The position numbers were made by a program, and so were the translations under genes. From assembly GCA_022826885.1 (NCBI GenBank), contig JAJDUB010000036.1:1-37841 (forward strand): DNA of 37,841 bases. Direction: 5' to 3'. This document shows positions 26,573 through 35,210 of this stretch, piece after piece. Within the stretch, counting starts at the first letter, position 1. Every line of letters starts with the position of its first letter. The notes under the pieces are model-generated. The model worked only from the letters and a program-made list of their open reading frames with translations. It was not told the DNA's origin and did not search any database. This stretch comes from Gammaproteobacteria bacterium (GTDB lineage: Bacteria; Pseudomonadota; Gammaproteobacteria; Eutrophobiales; Eutrophobiaceae).

Positions 26573-26618
26573 TGCCGGACCCCGGCCTACGACATACCGG
26601 GGCATGCTTGTTCCGGCA
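26573..26618. repeat. Nested palindrome, REP-like
   Basis: TGCCGGA (26573-26579) pairs with TCCGGCA (26612-26618), with an inner CCCCGG/CCGGGG pair (26580-26585, 26597-26602). It stands directly beside the dRS3-like element, so the two probably belong to one composite repeat. Confidence 0.5.
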
Positions 26619-26634
26619 TCCAGTGGAATACCGT

Positions 26635-26651
26635 GTCGCCCGCAGGGCGAC
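26635..26651 (-). terminator. Hairpin just past rpsT
   Basis: GTCGCCC-GCA-GGGCGAC forms a 7-bp stem 3 bp after the rpsT stop. There is no U-tract, so it may be a processing or 3'-protecting hairpin rather than an intrinsic terminator. Confidence 0.4.
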
Positions 26652-26654
26652 TCC

Positions 26655-26915
26655 TTATAATGCGCGGATCATGGCGTTCAGGCGGCTCTTGTGCCGGGCG
26701 GCCTTGTTCTTGTGTATCAGGCCTTTGTTCGCCATCCTGTCGATGATGGGGACTGCGGCCTGGAAGGCGGCGGTTGCCGCAGCCTTGTCGCCGCTTTCTA
26801 TGGAGTCAACTACTTTCCTGATGGAAGTCCGTAACATGGACCGGCGCGAGTTGTTGTGCAGACGGCGCCTGGCGGCCTGGCGGGCGCGTTTCTTAGCTGA
26901 TGCGATGTTGGCCAA
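26655..26915 (-). CDS. rpsT: 30S ribosomal protein S20
   Basis: 86 aa, usual length. [21 protein letters not shown] is the conserved Lys/Arg-rich N-terminal helix; [15 protein letters not shown] is the matching end. An AGGAGC ribosome-binding site lies upstream. It is divergent from murJ, the expected gammaproteobacterial order. Confidence 0.97.
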   Translation of the reverse strand: MANIASAKKRARQAARRRLHNNSRRSMLRTSIRKVVDSIESGDKAAATAAFQAAVPIIDRMANKGLIHKNKAARHKSRLNAMIRAL

Positions 26916-26941
26916 AAGTAGCTCCTGGTAATCGGTTATTT

Positions 26942-26964
26942 AAAAGACCGCACACTATGCGGTC
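26942..26964 (-). terminator. Terminator-like hairpin in the rpsT leader
   Basis: On the minus strand GACCGCA-TAGTG-TGCGGTC is followed directly by TTTT, the form of an intrinsic terminator. It sits 27 bp upstream of the rpsT ATG, inside its probable leader. It could attenuate rpsT, or stop antisense transcription coming from murJ. Confidence 0.5.
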
Positions 26965-27037
26965 ATGTGGGCGTTTTGTCAATGTTTATCAGCACTATGT
27001 TAAGCTTGTGGCCGGGGAATCCGGTCAATATTAATCA

Positions 27038-28579
27038 ATGAAAGAGAAGCTGCTCAAATCCACTCTGGTAGTCGGCCTGATGACGACGTTGTCCCGGATT
27101 CTGGGATTGGCCCGGGATGTCCTGATCGGCGCCATGTTCGGCCCCGGAGCGGGGGTTGACGCGTTTATCGTTGCGTTTCGCATCCCGAACTTTTTACGCC
27201 GGATCTTCGCGGAAGGCGGTTTCTCCCAGGCGTTTGTGCCGGTGTTGTCCGAATACCGGGAGCAGCGCAGCCGGGAAGAGACCGGCGCTCTGGTGGAACA
27301 TACCGCGGCGGTCCTGGGTTCCTGGTTATGTGTTACCACGGTCGTCGGCGTCCTGGCCGCGCCGCTGCTGATATGGATCTTTGCCCCCGGTTTCGGCGGG
27401 GATGCGGAAAAGCAGGCCCTGGCGTCCGGCATGTTACGCATCACCTTTCCTTACATACTGTTCATTTCGCTTACCGCAATGGCGGGCGGCATCCTCAATA
27501 CTTACCGGCGTTTTGCGGTGCCCGCGTTTACCCCGGTATTGCTCAACCTGTCACTGATCGGTTGCGCAATATGGCTGACGCCGTACTTCCCGCCGGAACA
27601 GCGGGTTGTTGCGCTGGCCTGGGGCGTGTTTATCGCGGGCGTGGCGCAGTTGCTGTTCCAGTTTCCGTTTCTGCTGAGACTCAGGCTGTTTCCGCTGCCT
27701 AGGTTCAACCGGGACCGGGAAGGTGTCGGCAGGATTATCACGTTGATGATACCGACCCTGTTTGCAGTCTCCGTGAGCCAGATCAACCTGCTGGTCGATA
27801 CCGCTATCGCTTCCTTCCTGGAGACAGGCAGTATTTCCTGGCTGTATTTTTCCGACAGGCTGGTTGAGTTTCCCCTGGGAGTGTTCGGCATCGCGCTGGC
27901 CACCGTCATCCTCCCCAGCCTCTCCGCGGAACACACAGGCAAGGATAATGCCGCCTTCAACAGGACCCTGGACTGGGCCTTGCGCTGGGTGATGCTGGTG
28001 GCGCTTCCGGCCGCCGCAGGTTTGATACTGCTGGGAGCGCCGTTGTTGACCGCGCTGTTCCAGTATAATGAATTTTCGCGGCATGACGTGCTGATGTCGC
28101 ATCGCAGCCTGGTCATGTACGCAGTCGGGTTGCCGGCTTTTATCCTGATAAAAGTGTTGTCCTCCGGCTTTTTTTCCAGGCAGGACACGAAGACACCGGT
28201 AAAGGTTGCCGTGATCGCGATGGTGTCCAATGTCGTTCTGAACCTGCTGCTGGTTTTCCCCCTGGCCCATGCGGGGCTGGCCCTGGCCACGTCCCTGTCC
28301 GCGTGCATCAACGCGGCGCTACTGTTCTGGATACTGCGCAGGGAAAAAGGATTTGATACGGGTCCCGGTTGGCCCCGCTTCCTGGCCGCAATTACCCTGG
28401 CGTTGGCGGCCATGGCGCTGGGCCTGGTCTTTTTTGTCCCGGATCAACTCTCCTGGTTTCAATGGGATATGTATGAGCGCGCCGTTAATGTAGTATTATG
28501 CACGTTTGCCGGCGCCCTGGCGTATTTTGCCGTGCTATGGCTTGCAGGCATCCGGTTGCAAAATCTGGTGAAGCATTAA
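27038..28579 (+). CDS. murJ: Lipid II flippase MurJ
   Basis: 513 aa, the usual MVF/MviN length with about 14 membrane helices. MTTLSRILGLARDVLIGAMFG and VDAFIVAFRIPNFLRRIFAEGGFSQAFVP are the diagnostic N-terminal blocks, holding the charged residues of the central cavity. It moves lipid II across the inner membrane for peptidoglycan synthesis. It is followed by ribF 29 bp downstream. Confidence 0.96.
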   Translation: MKEKLLKSTLVVGLMTTLSRILGLARDVLIGAMFGPGAGVDAFIVAFRIPNFLRRIFAEGGFSQAFVPVLSEYREQRSREETGALVEHTAAVLGSWLCVTTVVGVLAAPLLIWIFAPGFGGDAEKQALASGMLRITFPYILFISLTAMAGGILNTYRRFAVPAFTPVLLNLSLIGCAIWLTPYFPPEQRVVALAWGVFIAGVAQLLFQFPFLLRLRLFPLPRFNRDREGVGRIITLMIPTLFAVSVSQINLLVDTAIASFLETGSISWLYFSDRLVEFPLGVFGIALATVILPSLSAEHTGKDNAAFNRTLDWALRWVMLVALPAAAGLILLGAPLLTALFQYNEFSRHDVLMSHRSLVMYAVGLPAFILIKVLSSGFFSRQDTKTPVKVAVIAMVSNVVLNLLLVFPLAHAGLALATSLSACINAALLFWILRREKGFDTGPGWPRFLAAITLALAAMALGLVFFVPDQLSWFQWDMYERAVNVVLCTFAGALAYFAVLWLAGIRLQNLVKH

Positions 28580-28608
28580 CCGCTCCGTGTCCCCGGTGGT
28601 AAACAATA

Positions 28609-29556
28609 ATGGAACTGATCAGGTATTCATATAATCTCAAGTCGCACCATCGTGGTTGTGTTGCCACTATAGGCAACTATGACGGGATCCACCTGGGACA
28701 CCAGGCCGTGTTGAGGCAACTCAGGCGGCACGCGGAAGTGATGGGCCTGCCGGCAATGGTAATAACCTTCGAACCCCATCCGCAGGAGTTTTTCAGCGCG
28801 GTCAAGACGCCAACAAGGATTACCAGTTTCAGGGAAAAACTGGAAATGCTCAAACAGCAGGATATCGACAGGGTGCTGTGCCTGAGGTTCCAGCAAAGTG
28901 TCGCCGACCTGTCGGCTGAACAGTTTATCGAGCAGGTGCTGGTTGGCGACCTGTCGATAAAGCGGTTGATCATCGGCGATGACTTCAAGTTCGGGAAAAA
29001 TCGGCGCGGGGATTTCCGGATGTTGCGGGAGTTTGGTAAACGGCTGGGTTTCGACGTGATCCTGACCGAGACCCACAGGCTGGACGGCGACCGGGTCAGC
29101 AGCAGCATCATTCGTGAACGGTTGCAGGAAAGCCGTTTTGAGGAGGCGCAGTTGTTGCTGGGCCGTTATTTCAGTATCAGCGGGCGCGTCGTGCACGGCG
29201 CGAAACGGGGGCGTCAGTTGGGTTTTCCGACGGCAAACATCAATCTCAGCAAGCGCGCGGTCCCGTTACGTGGCGTGTTCGCGGTGAGCGTGAAAGGCGC
29301 GGACGAAATGACGCACCTGGGGGTCGCCAACCTGGGCACGCGCCCGGTATTCGAGGAAAAGAAACTGCTGCTGGAAGCGCACCTGTTCGACTTCGACAAG
29401 ATGATTTACGGCAGGCATATCAGCGTCGAATTCTTCAAACGCTTGCGTGATGAGCGCAAATTCTCCTCGATAGACGAACTGGTGGCACAGATTGCGGCGG
29501 ATATCCGGACAGCCAGGGAATTTTTCAGTGAACTCAACCTGGAAGACCAGGGCTGA
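28609..29556 (+). CDS. ribF: Bifunctional riboflavin kinase / FAD synthetase
   Basis: 315 aa. The N-terminal FAD synthetase nucleotidyltransferase domain shows ATIGNYDGIHLGHQAVL and VITFEPHPQEFF; the C-terminal flavokinase domain shows GAKRGRQLGFPTANINLS (PTAN metal/ATP motif) and GVFAVSV. It makes FMN and FAD from riboflavin. The stop is 7 bp from the ileS start, typical of this operon. Confidence 0.96.
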   Translation: MELIRYSYNLKSHHRGCVATIGNYDGIHLGHQAVLRQLRRHAEVMGLPAMVITFEPHPQEFFSAVKTPTRITSFREKLEMLKQQDIDRVLCLRFQQSVADLSAEQFIEQVLVGDLSIKRLIIGDDFKFGKNRRGDFRMLREFGKRLGFDVILTETHRLDGDRVSSSIIRERLQESRFEEAQLLLGRYFSISGRVVHGAKRGRQLGFPTANINLSKRAVPLRGVFAVSVKGADEMTHLGVANLGTRPVFEEKKLLLEAHLFDFDKMIYGRHISVEFFKRLRDERKFSSIDELVAQIAADIRTAREFFSELNLEDQG

Positions 29557-29563
29557 TGCAGAC

Positions 29564-32377
29564 ATGGCGGATTATAAAAACACATTGACCCTGCCTAAAA
29601 CGGATTTTCCCATGAAGGGAAACCTGGCACAGCGCGAACCTGAAATGCTACAGCGCTGGCAGCAACAGGATATTTATGCCCGTATCAGGCAGAGCAGGGC
29701 AGGGCGGGACAAGTATATTCTCCATGACGGCCCGCCGTACGCCAACGGCGATATCCATCTTGGTCATGCCGTCAACAAGATCCTGAAAGATATCATCATC
29801 AAGTCGCATACCCTGGATGGCTATGATTGCCCTTACGTGCCCGGCTGGGATTGCCACGGTTTGCCCATCGAGCACCAGGTGGAAAAGAAAATCGGCAAGG
29901 CCGGGGTCCGGGTTGACGCACGCAGGTTCCGCGATGCCTGCCGCGAGTACGCGCAGAAACAGATAGACAGGCAGAAGACCGATTTCAAGCGCCTGGGAGT
30001 ACTGGGAGACTGGGACACGCCTTACCTGACCATGAACTACCGCACCGAAGCCGACATCGTGCGGGCGTTGGGCAAAATGATTGAGGCCGGACACCTGGTC
30101 CAGGGCTTCAAGCCGGTTTACTGGTGCATGGATTGTTCCTCAGCGCTGGCGGAGGCGGAGGTCGAATATATCGACAAGCAGTCTCCGGGGGTGGACGTGT
30201 GTTTCCCCGTCATCGATGAAAAGGCCGTCTTCAACGCCGCATCGGGACATTGCGACGACCGTGGAGAGGGCGGTATGTCCCTGGTTATCTGGACCACCAC
30301 GCCCTGGACCCTGCCGGCCAACCAGGCGGTCGCCCTGAATCCTGAATTTGATTACGTGGTCGTGCAATGTGAATCACAACGCGGCCGGGAACGGTTGCTC
30401 CTTGCGGAGAAACTGGCAGTTTCGGCCCTGCATCGCTACGGCGTGGAGGATTACCGGGTCCTGGTTTCACTGAAGGGTTCGGAACTCGAGGGCGTGCTGC
30501 TGCAACACCCGTTCTATGATTATCGCGTCCCGATAGTCCTGGGCGATCACGTCACCCTGGAAACCGGCACCGGCGCGGTGCATACCTCTCCGGGACACGG
30601 CGTGGATGATTACAACGTGGGTGTGCAGTACGGCCTGCCCGTCACCAACCCGGTAGCCGATAACGGCTGTTTCCGGGAGGATACGGAACTGTTTGCCGGT
30701 GAGCATGTGTTCAAGGCCAATTCCCATATCATTGAGACGCTCATCGACAGGAAAAGACTGCTGGTCGAAACCACGGTGCGGCACAGTTATCCCCATTGCT
30801 GGCGGCATAAATCCCCCGTCATCTTCCGCACCACGCCCCAGTGGTTTTTCAGCATGGACGCGCAGGGGTTACGGGCCGGCGCCGTGAAAGCGATCAGCCG
30901 GGTGCACTGGACGCCCGACTGGGGCCGCCGGCGTATCCATGACATGGTCAGCGAGCGCAGCGACTGGTGTATTTCCCGGCAACGCACCTGGGGCGTACCG
31001 ATAGCGGTGTTCGTTGACAGGGAAACGGATAAGTTGCACCCCGACACGCCGCGCCTGATCGAGGCCGCCGCGCAGAAGATAGAGGAGACGGGTATCGATG
31101 CCTGGTTTGAACTCGATGCCGCAGAGTTGCTCGGCGCGGACGCGAAACGCTACCGGAAAGTAACGGATATACTGGACGTATGGTTTGATTCAGGGGTTAC
31201 TCATGCCACCGTGCTGGGGAGTGATGAGAGACTGGGCTATCCGGCCGACCTCTACCTGGAGGGATCGGACCAGCACAGGGGCTGGTTCCAGTCCTCGTTA
31301 CTGACTTCCGTCGGAATCAACAGGCAAGCTCCTTACCGCGGCGTACTGACCCACGGTTTCACCGTTGATGCCAAGGGCATGAAGATGTCCAAGTCCCTGG
31401 GCAACGTCATAGCGCCGCAAAAGGTCATGCAGACCCTGGGCGCGGACATCCTCAGGTTATGGGTATCGGCCACCGATTACCGGGGCGAGATGAACGTGTC
31501 CGACGAGATACTGAAACGTATGGCGGATGCCTATCGCCGAATCCGTAATACCGCCCGTTACCTGCTGGCAAACCTTGATCGTTTTGATCCCGCGGCGGAG
31601 TGCGTTCCCGGGGAAGACCTGCTTGAACTGGACAAGTGGGTGCTGGTCGAAACCGCCAGGTTGCAGGAACAGGTCATCCGGGCTTACGGCGAGTTCCAGT
31701 TCCACCTGATTTACCAGAAACTGCATCATTACTGTGTCGTAACCCTGGGAAGTTTCTACCTGGATATCATCAAGGACCGCATGTATACCCTGCAGCGGGA
31801 TAGCCTGCCGCGTCGTTCGGCACAGACCGCCATATATCATATCGCCGAAGCATTCGTGCGCTGGCTGGCGCCGGTGCTGAGTTTCACGGCCGATGAAATC
31901 TGGCAGCACCTGCCCGGCCGGCGCAGTGAATCCGTCTTCCTGGAAGAGTGGTACAGGGACATTCCGGATGTGAGTATTACGGATCACTGGTCTGGGGTCA
32001 TCAAGGCGCGTGAAGAAGTCAGCAGGGAACTGGAACGGCTGCGTACCGAAGGCGCCATCGGTTCGTCCCTGGACGCGGAAGTACGGTTATATTGCAACGG
32101 CGCGCTCAGGAATGCCCTGGTTTATCCCGAAGATGAGTTGCGCTATATCTTTATTACCTCCCGTGCGGATGTCCATGCAGGTTCGGAACGGCCTGACGAT
32201 GCCCGAAAGAGTGAACTGGACGGACTGTGGCTAAAGGTAACGGCTTCGACCCATGACAAGTGTGTGCGTTGCTGGCACCGCTGTGAGGATATAGGCGTTG
32301 ACCCGGCGCACCCGGAGTTATGCGGCCGCTGCGTACTCAACATCGAAGGCTCCGGCGAAACCCGCCATTTTTCCTGA
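29564..32377 (+). CDS. ileS: Isoleucyl-tRNA synthetase
   Basis: 937 aa, close to E. coli (938). The class I HIGH motif is HLGH (65-68, in PYANGDIHLGHAVNK) and KMSKS is at 607-611. The C-terminal zinc site is CVRCWHRCEDIG with a later CGRC. The editing domain contains GTGAVHTSPGHG. The frame is open from 29492, but MADYKNTLTLPKTDFPMKG is the family start. Its stop overlaps the lspA start by one base. Confidence 0.97.
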   Translation: MADYKNTLTLPKTDFPMKGNLAQREPEMLQRWQQQDIYARIRQSRAGRDKYILHDGPPYANGDIHLGHAVNKILKDIIIKSHTLDGYDCPYVPGWDCHGLPIEHQVEKKIGKAGVRVDARRFRDACREYAQKQIDRQKTDFKRLGVLGDWDTPYLTMNYRTEADIVRALGKMIEAGHLVQGFKPVYWCMDCSSALAEAEVEYIDKQSPGVDVCFPVIDEKAVFNAASGHCDDRGEGGMSLVIWTTTPWTLPANQAVALNPEFDYVVVQCESQRGRERLLLAEKLAVSALHRYGVEDYRVLVSLKGSELEGVLLQHPFYDYRVPIVLGDHVTLETGTGAVHTSPGHGVDDYNVGVQYGLPVTNPVADNGCFREDTELFAGEHVFKANSHIIETLIDRKRLLVETTVRHSYPHCWRHKSPVIFRTTPQWFFSMDAQGLRAGAVKAISRVHWTPDWGRRRIHDMVSERSDWCISRQRTWGVPIAVFVDRETDKLHPDTPRLIEAAAQKIEETGIDAWFELDAAELLGADAKRYRKVTDILDVWFDSGVTHATVLGSDERLGYPADLYLEGSDQHRGWFQSSLLTSVGINRQAPYRGVLTHGFTVDAKGMKMSKSLGNVIAPQKVMQTLGADILRLWVSATDYRGEMNVSDEILKRMADAYRRIRNTARYLLANLDRFDPAAECVPGEDLLELDKWVLVETARLQEQVIRAYGEFQFHLIYQKLHHYCVVTLGSFYLDIIKDRMYTLQRDSLPRRSAQTAIYHIAEAFVRWLAPVLSFTADEIWQHLPGRRSESVFLEEWYRDIPDVSITDHWSGVIKAREEVSRELERLRTEGAIGSSLDAEVRLYCNGALRNALVYPEDELRYIFITSRADVHAGSERPDDARKSELDGLWLKVTASTHDKCVRCWHRCEDIGVDPAHPELCGRCVLNIEGSGETRHFS

Positions 32378-32844
32378 TGAAAACAGCGAATTTGCGCTGG
32401 CTCTGGATCACCCTGTTGATCATCATCCTCGACCAGGCGACCAAGTACGCAGCTATACAGTGGTTGACCCTGAACCAGGCGCATCCGGTATTCCCGGGTT
32501 TCAACCTGACCCTGGTGCACAATCCCGGCGCTGCCTTCAGCTTTCTGCGGGACGCAGGCGGCTGGCAGCGTTACTTCTTCATCATATTAACCACGGTCAT
32601 CAGCGTCGTCCTGCTGGTCTGGCTGGCGCGTCTGCCGGCCGGTCGCGCATTGCTTGCCTGCGCCCTGGCCCTGGTCATCGGCGGGGCTGCCGGCAACCTG
32701 TGGGACCGGCTGCAATACGGTTACGTCATTGATTTCATTGACGTTTATTACGACAAATGGTCATGGCCGGTGTTCAATATTGCTGATTCCGCCATTACGG
32801 TCGGGGCGTTGCTGCTGATCCTGGATGCGTTCAGGAAACCCTGA
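32377..32844 (+). CDS. lspA: Lipoprotein signal peptidase (signal peptidase II)
   Basis: 155 aa, four membrane helices. The catalytic aspartates are D119 (GYVIDFIDVYY) and D137 (FNIADSAI); NPGAAFSFL is the other conserved box. It cuts prolipoproteins before the lipidated Cys and would process the lipoprotein outer-membrane factor seen earlier in the window. The start is the ATG overlapping the ileS stop (TGATG); the longer open frame is inside ileS. Confidence 0.96.
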   Translation: MKTANLRWLWITLLIIILDQATKYAAIQWLTLNQAHPVFPGFNLTLVHNPGAAFSFLRDAGGWQRYFFIILTTVISVVLLVWLARLPAGRALLACALALVIGGAAGNLWDRLQYGYVIDFIDVYYDKWSWPVFNIADSAITVGALLLILDAFRKP

Positions 32845-32853
32845 ACGATATCG

Positions 32854-32875
32854 GGTACAGGTTTAAACCTGTACC
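32854..32875. repeat. Perfect 22-bp palindrome after lspA
   Basis: An 11-bp arm starting GGTACAGGTTT meets its exact complement with no spacer, 9 bp after the lspA stop. It may be an end-of-operon hairpin or a regulator site upstream of ispH. In gammaproteobacteria fkpB normally lies here; it is absent. Confidence 0.5.
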
Positions 32876-32915
32876 TGTCAAACAAATACGCAGGGAAAAA
32901 TGGAGCGATACCGTA

Positions 32916-32921
32916 TATAAT
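32916..32921 (+). promoter_or_regulatory. Possible -10 box for ispH
   Basis: A perfect TATAAT 32 bp upstream of the ispH ATG. No convincing -35 is seen at the proper distance. Weak call, but it fits ispH having its own promoter once fkpB is absent. Confidence 0.3.
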
Positions 32922-32953
32922 ATGAACCTGCTTACAACAACGCGGGAATAGAT

Positions 32954-33913
32954 ATGCAGATTACTCTTGCCAATCCCCGGGGCTTCTGCGCCGGCGTTGA
33001 CCGGGCCATTGAGATCGTTGAGCGCGCGCTGAAGCTATTCGGCATGCCGGTCTACGTGCGCCATGAAGTGGTCCACAACAAATACGTGGTCGATACCCTG
33101 CGGGATAAGGGCGCGGTATTCGTCAATGAACTGGACGAGGTCCCGGATAACTCCGTGGTCATCTTCAGCGCGCACGGGGTCTCCAAGGCAGTGCGGGAAG
33201 AGGCCGTACGCAGGAATTTGCGGGTGTTTGACGCTATCTGCCCGCTGGTAACGAAAGTGCACATGGAGGTGGGCCGCTACCAGGATGAGGGCAGGGAATG
33301 TATTCTCATCGGCCATGCGGGGCATCCCGAAGTGGAAGGCACCCTCGGTCAATACCGCCCCCGCAACGGTGGCGCCATGTACCTGGTGGAATCGGTGGAA
33401 GACGTTGAAAAAATGGAAGTAAAAAACCCGGAATTTCTTGCGTTCGTCACACAGACCACCTTGTCCGTGGACGATACCTCTGAAGTAATAGATGCCTTGC
33501 GTTTGCGCTTCCCGAAGATCGTCGGGCCGAAGAAAGAGGATATCTGCTATGCCACGCAAAACCGCCAGGATGCGGTCAAGAAACTGACGGGTGAGTGTGA
33601 CCTGATCCTGGTCGTGGGTTCCCAGAACAGCTCGAATTCCACCCGCCTCATGGAAATTTCCCAGAAGAAAGGCGTGCCGGCCTACCTGATAGACAACGTT
33701 ACGGAGATCCAGCGGGAATGGCTGCAAGGCAAGCGCAACATTGGCGTTACTGCAGGAGCGTCGGCTCCCGAAGTCCTGGTTGAAGAAGTTATTGAGCAGT
33801 TGCAGAAGTGGGGTGTTGAGAATGTTACGGAAGCGCCGGGAATACGTGAAAGCGTGGTGTTTTCCTTGCCCAGGGAGCTTTATGACGGCGCCGTAAATCA
33901 CGGACAGGGTTGA
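32954..33913 (+). CDS. ispH: 4-hydroxy-3-methylbut-2-enyl diphosphate reductase
   Basis: 319 aa. Three iron-sulfur cysteines, C12 ([18 protein letters not shown]), C96 (AICPLV) and C198 ([10 protein letters not shown]), match IspH C12/C96/C197. It catalyses the last step of the MEP isoprenoid pathway, giving IPP and DMAPP, so isoprenoids here come from the non-mevalonate route. Stop TGA is followed 22 bp later by the next gene. Confidence 0.96.
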   Translation: MQITLANPRGFCAGVDRAIEIVERALKLFGMPVYVRHEVVHNKYVVDTLRDKGAVFVNELDEVPDNSVVIFSAHGVSKAVREEAVRRNLRVFDAICPLVTKVHMEVGRYQDEGRECILIGHAGHPEVEGTLGQYRPRNGGAMYLVESVEDVEKMEVKNPEFLAFVTQTTLSVDDTSEVIDALRLRFPKIVGPKKEDICYATQNRQDAVKKLTGECDLILVVGSQNSSNSTRLMEISQKKGVPAYLIDNVTEIQREWLQGKRNIGVTAGASAPEVLVEEVIEQLQKWGVENVTEAPGIRESVVFSLPRELYDGAVNHGQG

Positions 33914-33935
33914 CTTGCCGAAAGCGGAAGCGGAT

Positions 33936-35132
33936 ATGAAGCTTTCTCCGGATGAGCAGGCAGATATGCAAACTCCTTCCGACTACCTGGAAGGCTATGA
34001 AAAAGCCAGGGCCATCGACCCTGAACTGGCGGCTACTTATATCGAACATCTGAACGTCGGCGACCCTGAGGCAGATGCCGTTGTCGAGGACCTGAATTCC
34101 CTGGGTCGCGCTGAATCGGCCCGCTTCATTGAGGCCGCCATGGAGCAGAAGGAGGACGTGTTGCGGGACGCGCCGGAGTCGCTCGTGACCTTCTTCGAGC
34201 GCCTGGAAACCCCGCCCGACTGGTTCAGTTCCGATGCAGCCTTGACCGGTAGCAGGATATTTTACCGCTACCCCTATGTGTTTACCGCGTCACTGGTCGG
34301 CGCCGGCCTCATCGAAGGTTTCGTCAGCAACATCAGTAAATCATTTTTTTACACCGGCCGCCTGATTGAAGGCGACCAGGGCGTACGCCGGCTGAAACAG
34401 AACAACCGGCACCAGGTGGAACTGTACCTGCCCGGCGGTCTCGAACGCCAGGGCGAAGGCTGGAAGCTGACGGTGCGCGTCCGGCTCGTCCACGCGCAAA
34501 TCCGCCGCCTGGTCGGCAGCCAGCCGGACTGGGATGCCGAGGCCTGGGGAGTTCCCGTCAGCGCCGCGCACCTGGCCCTGGCAAACACGGTGTTCTCAGC
34601 AAGGGTATTGCACCATACCGGGCGCCTCCTGCTGACGCGTTTCAGCGCGGAAGAACGGGAAGGTATGATCGCGCTCTGGCGCTACGTGGGTTACCTGATG
34701 GGCGTGCCCGACGCGCTCCTCGCGACCAGCGAAGAGCAGGCAAAACATATATTCAAAATCGGCATGACCTGCGAACCCCCGCCCAGCGTGGAGTCGGTGG
34801 CCATGGCGAATACCCTGATTCACGCCGCCCCTGTGCTGGTGAATATGGGAGGCGCTGACGCGGAGAAGCTGGTGCGCCGGGTTTACCGTTTGTCGCGGGC
34901 GCTGATCGGGGATGAGCTGGCGGACCAGTTGCAATACCCCAAACTCAATACCTGGGGACAACTGCTGTTTTTCGCCCTTGAACAAAGGATAAAATCCACT
35001 TATAACAGACTTACCAAGGGGCACCTGGCGGAAAGCTTTGAGTTGATGACGCAAATCTCCAATTATGAAGACGAGGGTATCAGTTACAAGCTGCCGGACA
35101 GCGCCTTTGCGGAGTTATCGAAAAAATGGTGA
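33936..35132 (+). CDS. MpaB / rubber-oxygenase-like (DUF2236) heme protein
   Basis: 398 aa from the ATG at 33936; a TTG seven codons earlier is also possible. The family holds latex-clearing protein Lcp and fungal MpaB, which cleave isoprenoid double bonds with a b-type heme. Visible signatures are RVRLVHAQIRRLV (181-193, with the conserved His), AWGVPVSAAHLALANTVFSA and LWRYVGYLMGVP. No signal peptide is visible, so it looks cytoplasmic. It follows ispH on the same strand and precedes an RND exporter. Substrate unknown; an isoprenoid or sterol-derived lipid would fit the neighbours but is inference. Confidence 0.8.
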   Translation: MKLSPDEQADMQTPSDYLEGYEKARAIDPELAATYIEHLNVGDPEADAVVEDLNSLGRAESARFIEAAMEQKEDVLRDAPESLVTFFERLETPPDWFSSDAALTGSRIFYRYPYVFTASLVGAGLIEGFVSNISKSFFYTGRLIEGDQGVRRLKQNNRHQVELYLPGGLERQGEGWKLTVRVRLVHAQIRRLVGSQPDWDAEAWGVPVSAAHLALANTVFSARVLHHTGRLLLTRFSAEEREGMIALWRYVGYLMGVPDALLATSEEQAKHIFKIGMTCEPPPSVESVAMANTLIHAAPVLVNMGGADAEKLVRRVYRLSRALIGDELADQLQYPKLNTWGQLLFFALEQRIKSTYNRLTKGHLAESFELMTQISNYEDEGISYKLPDSAFAELSKKW

Positions 35133-35146
35133 TAAAGGGGAATAAC

Positions 35147-35198
35147 GGGGACAGACCCCCGCTTACAACATGCGGGGGCATGCTTTAAATCTGTCCCC
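35147..35198. repeat. Nested inverted repeat with GGGGACAGA ends
   Basis: GGGGACAGA (35147-35155) and TCTGTCCCC (35190-35198) form the outer arms; CCCCCGC (35156-35162) and GCGGGGG (35172-35178) form the inner stem. It is a relative of the GGGGTCAG elements at 940-1024 and 22510-22550. It ends 12 bp before the RND gene. Confidence 0.7.
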
Positions 35199-35210
35199 TG
35201 GTTTGCGTAC

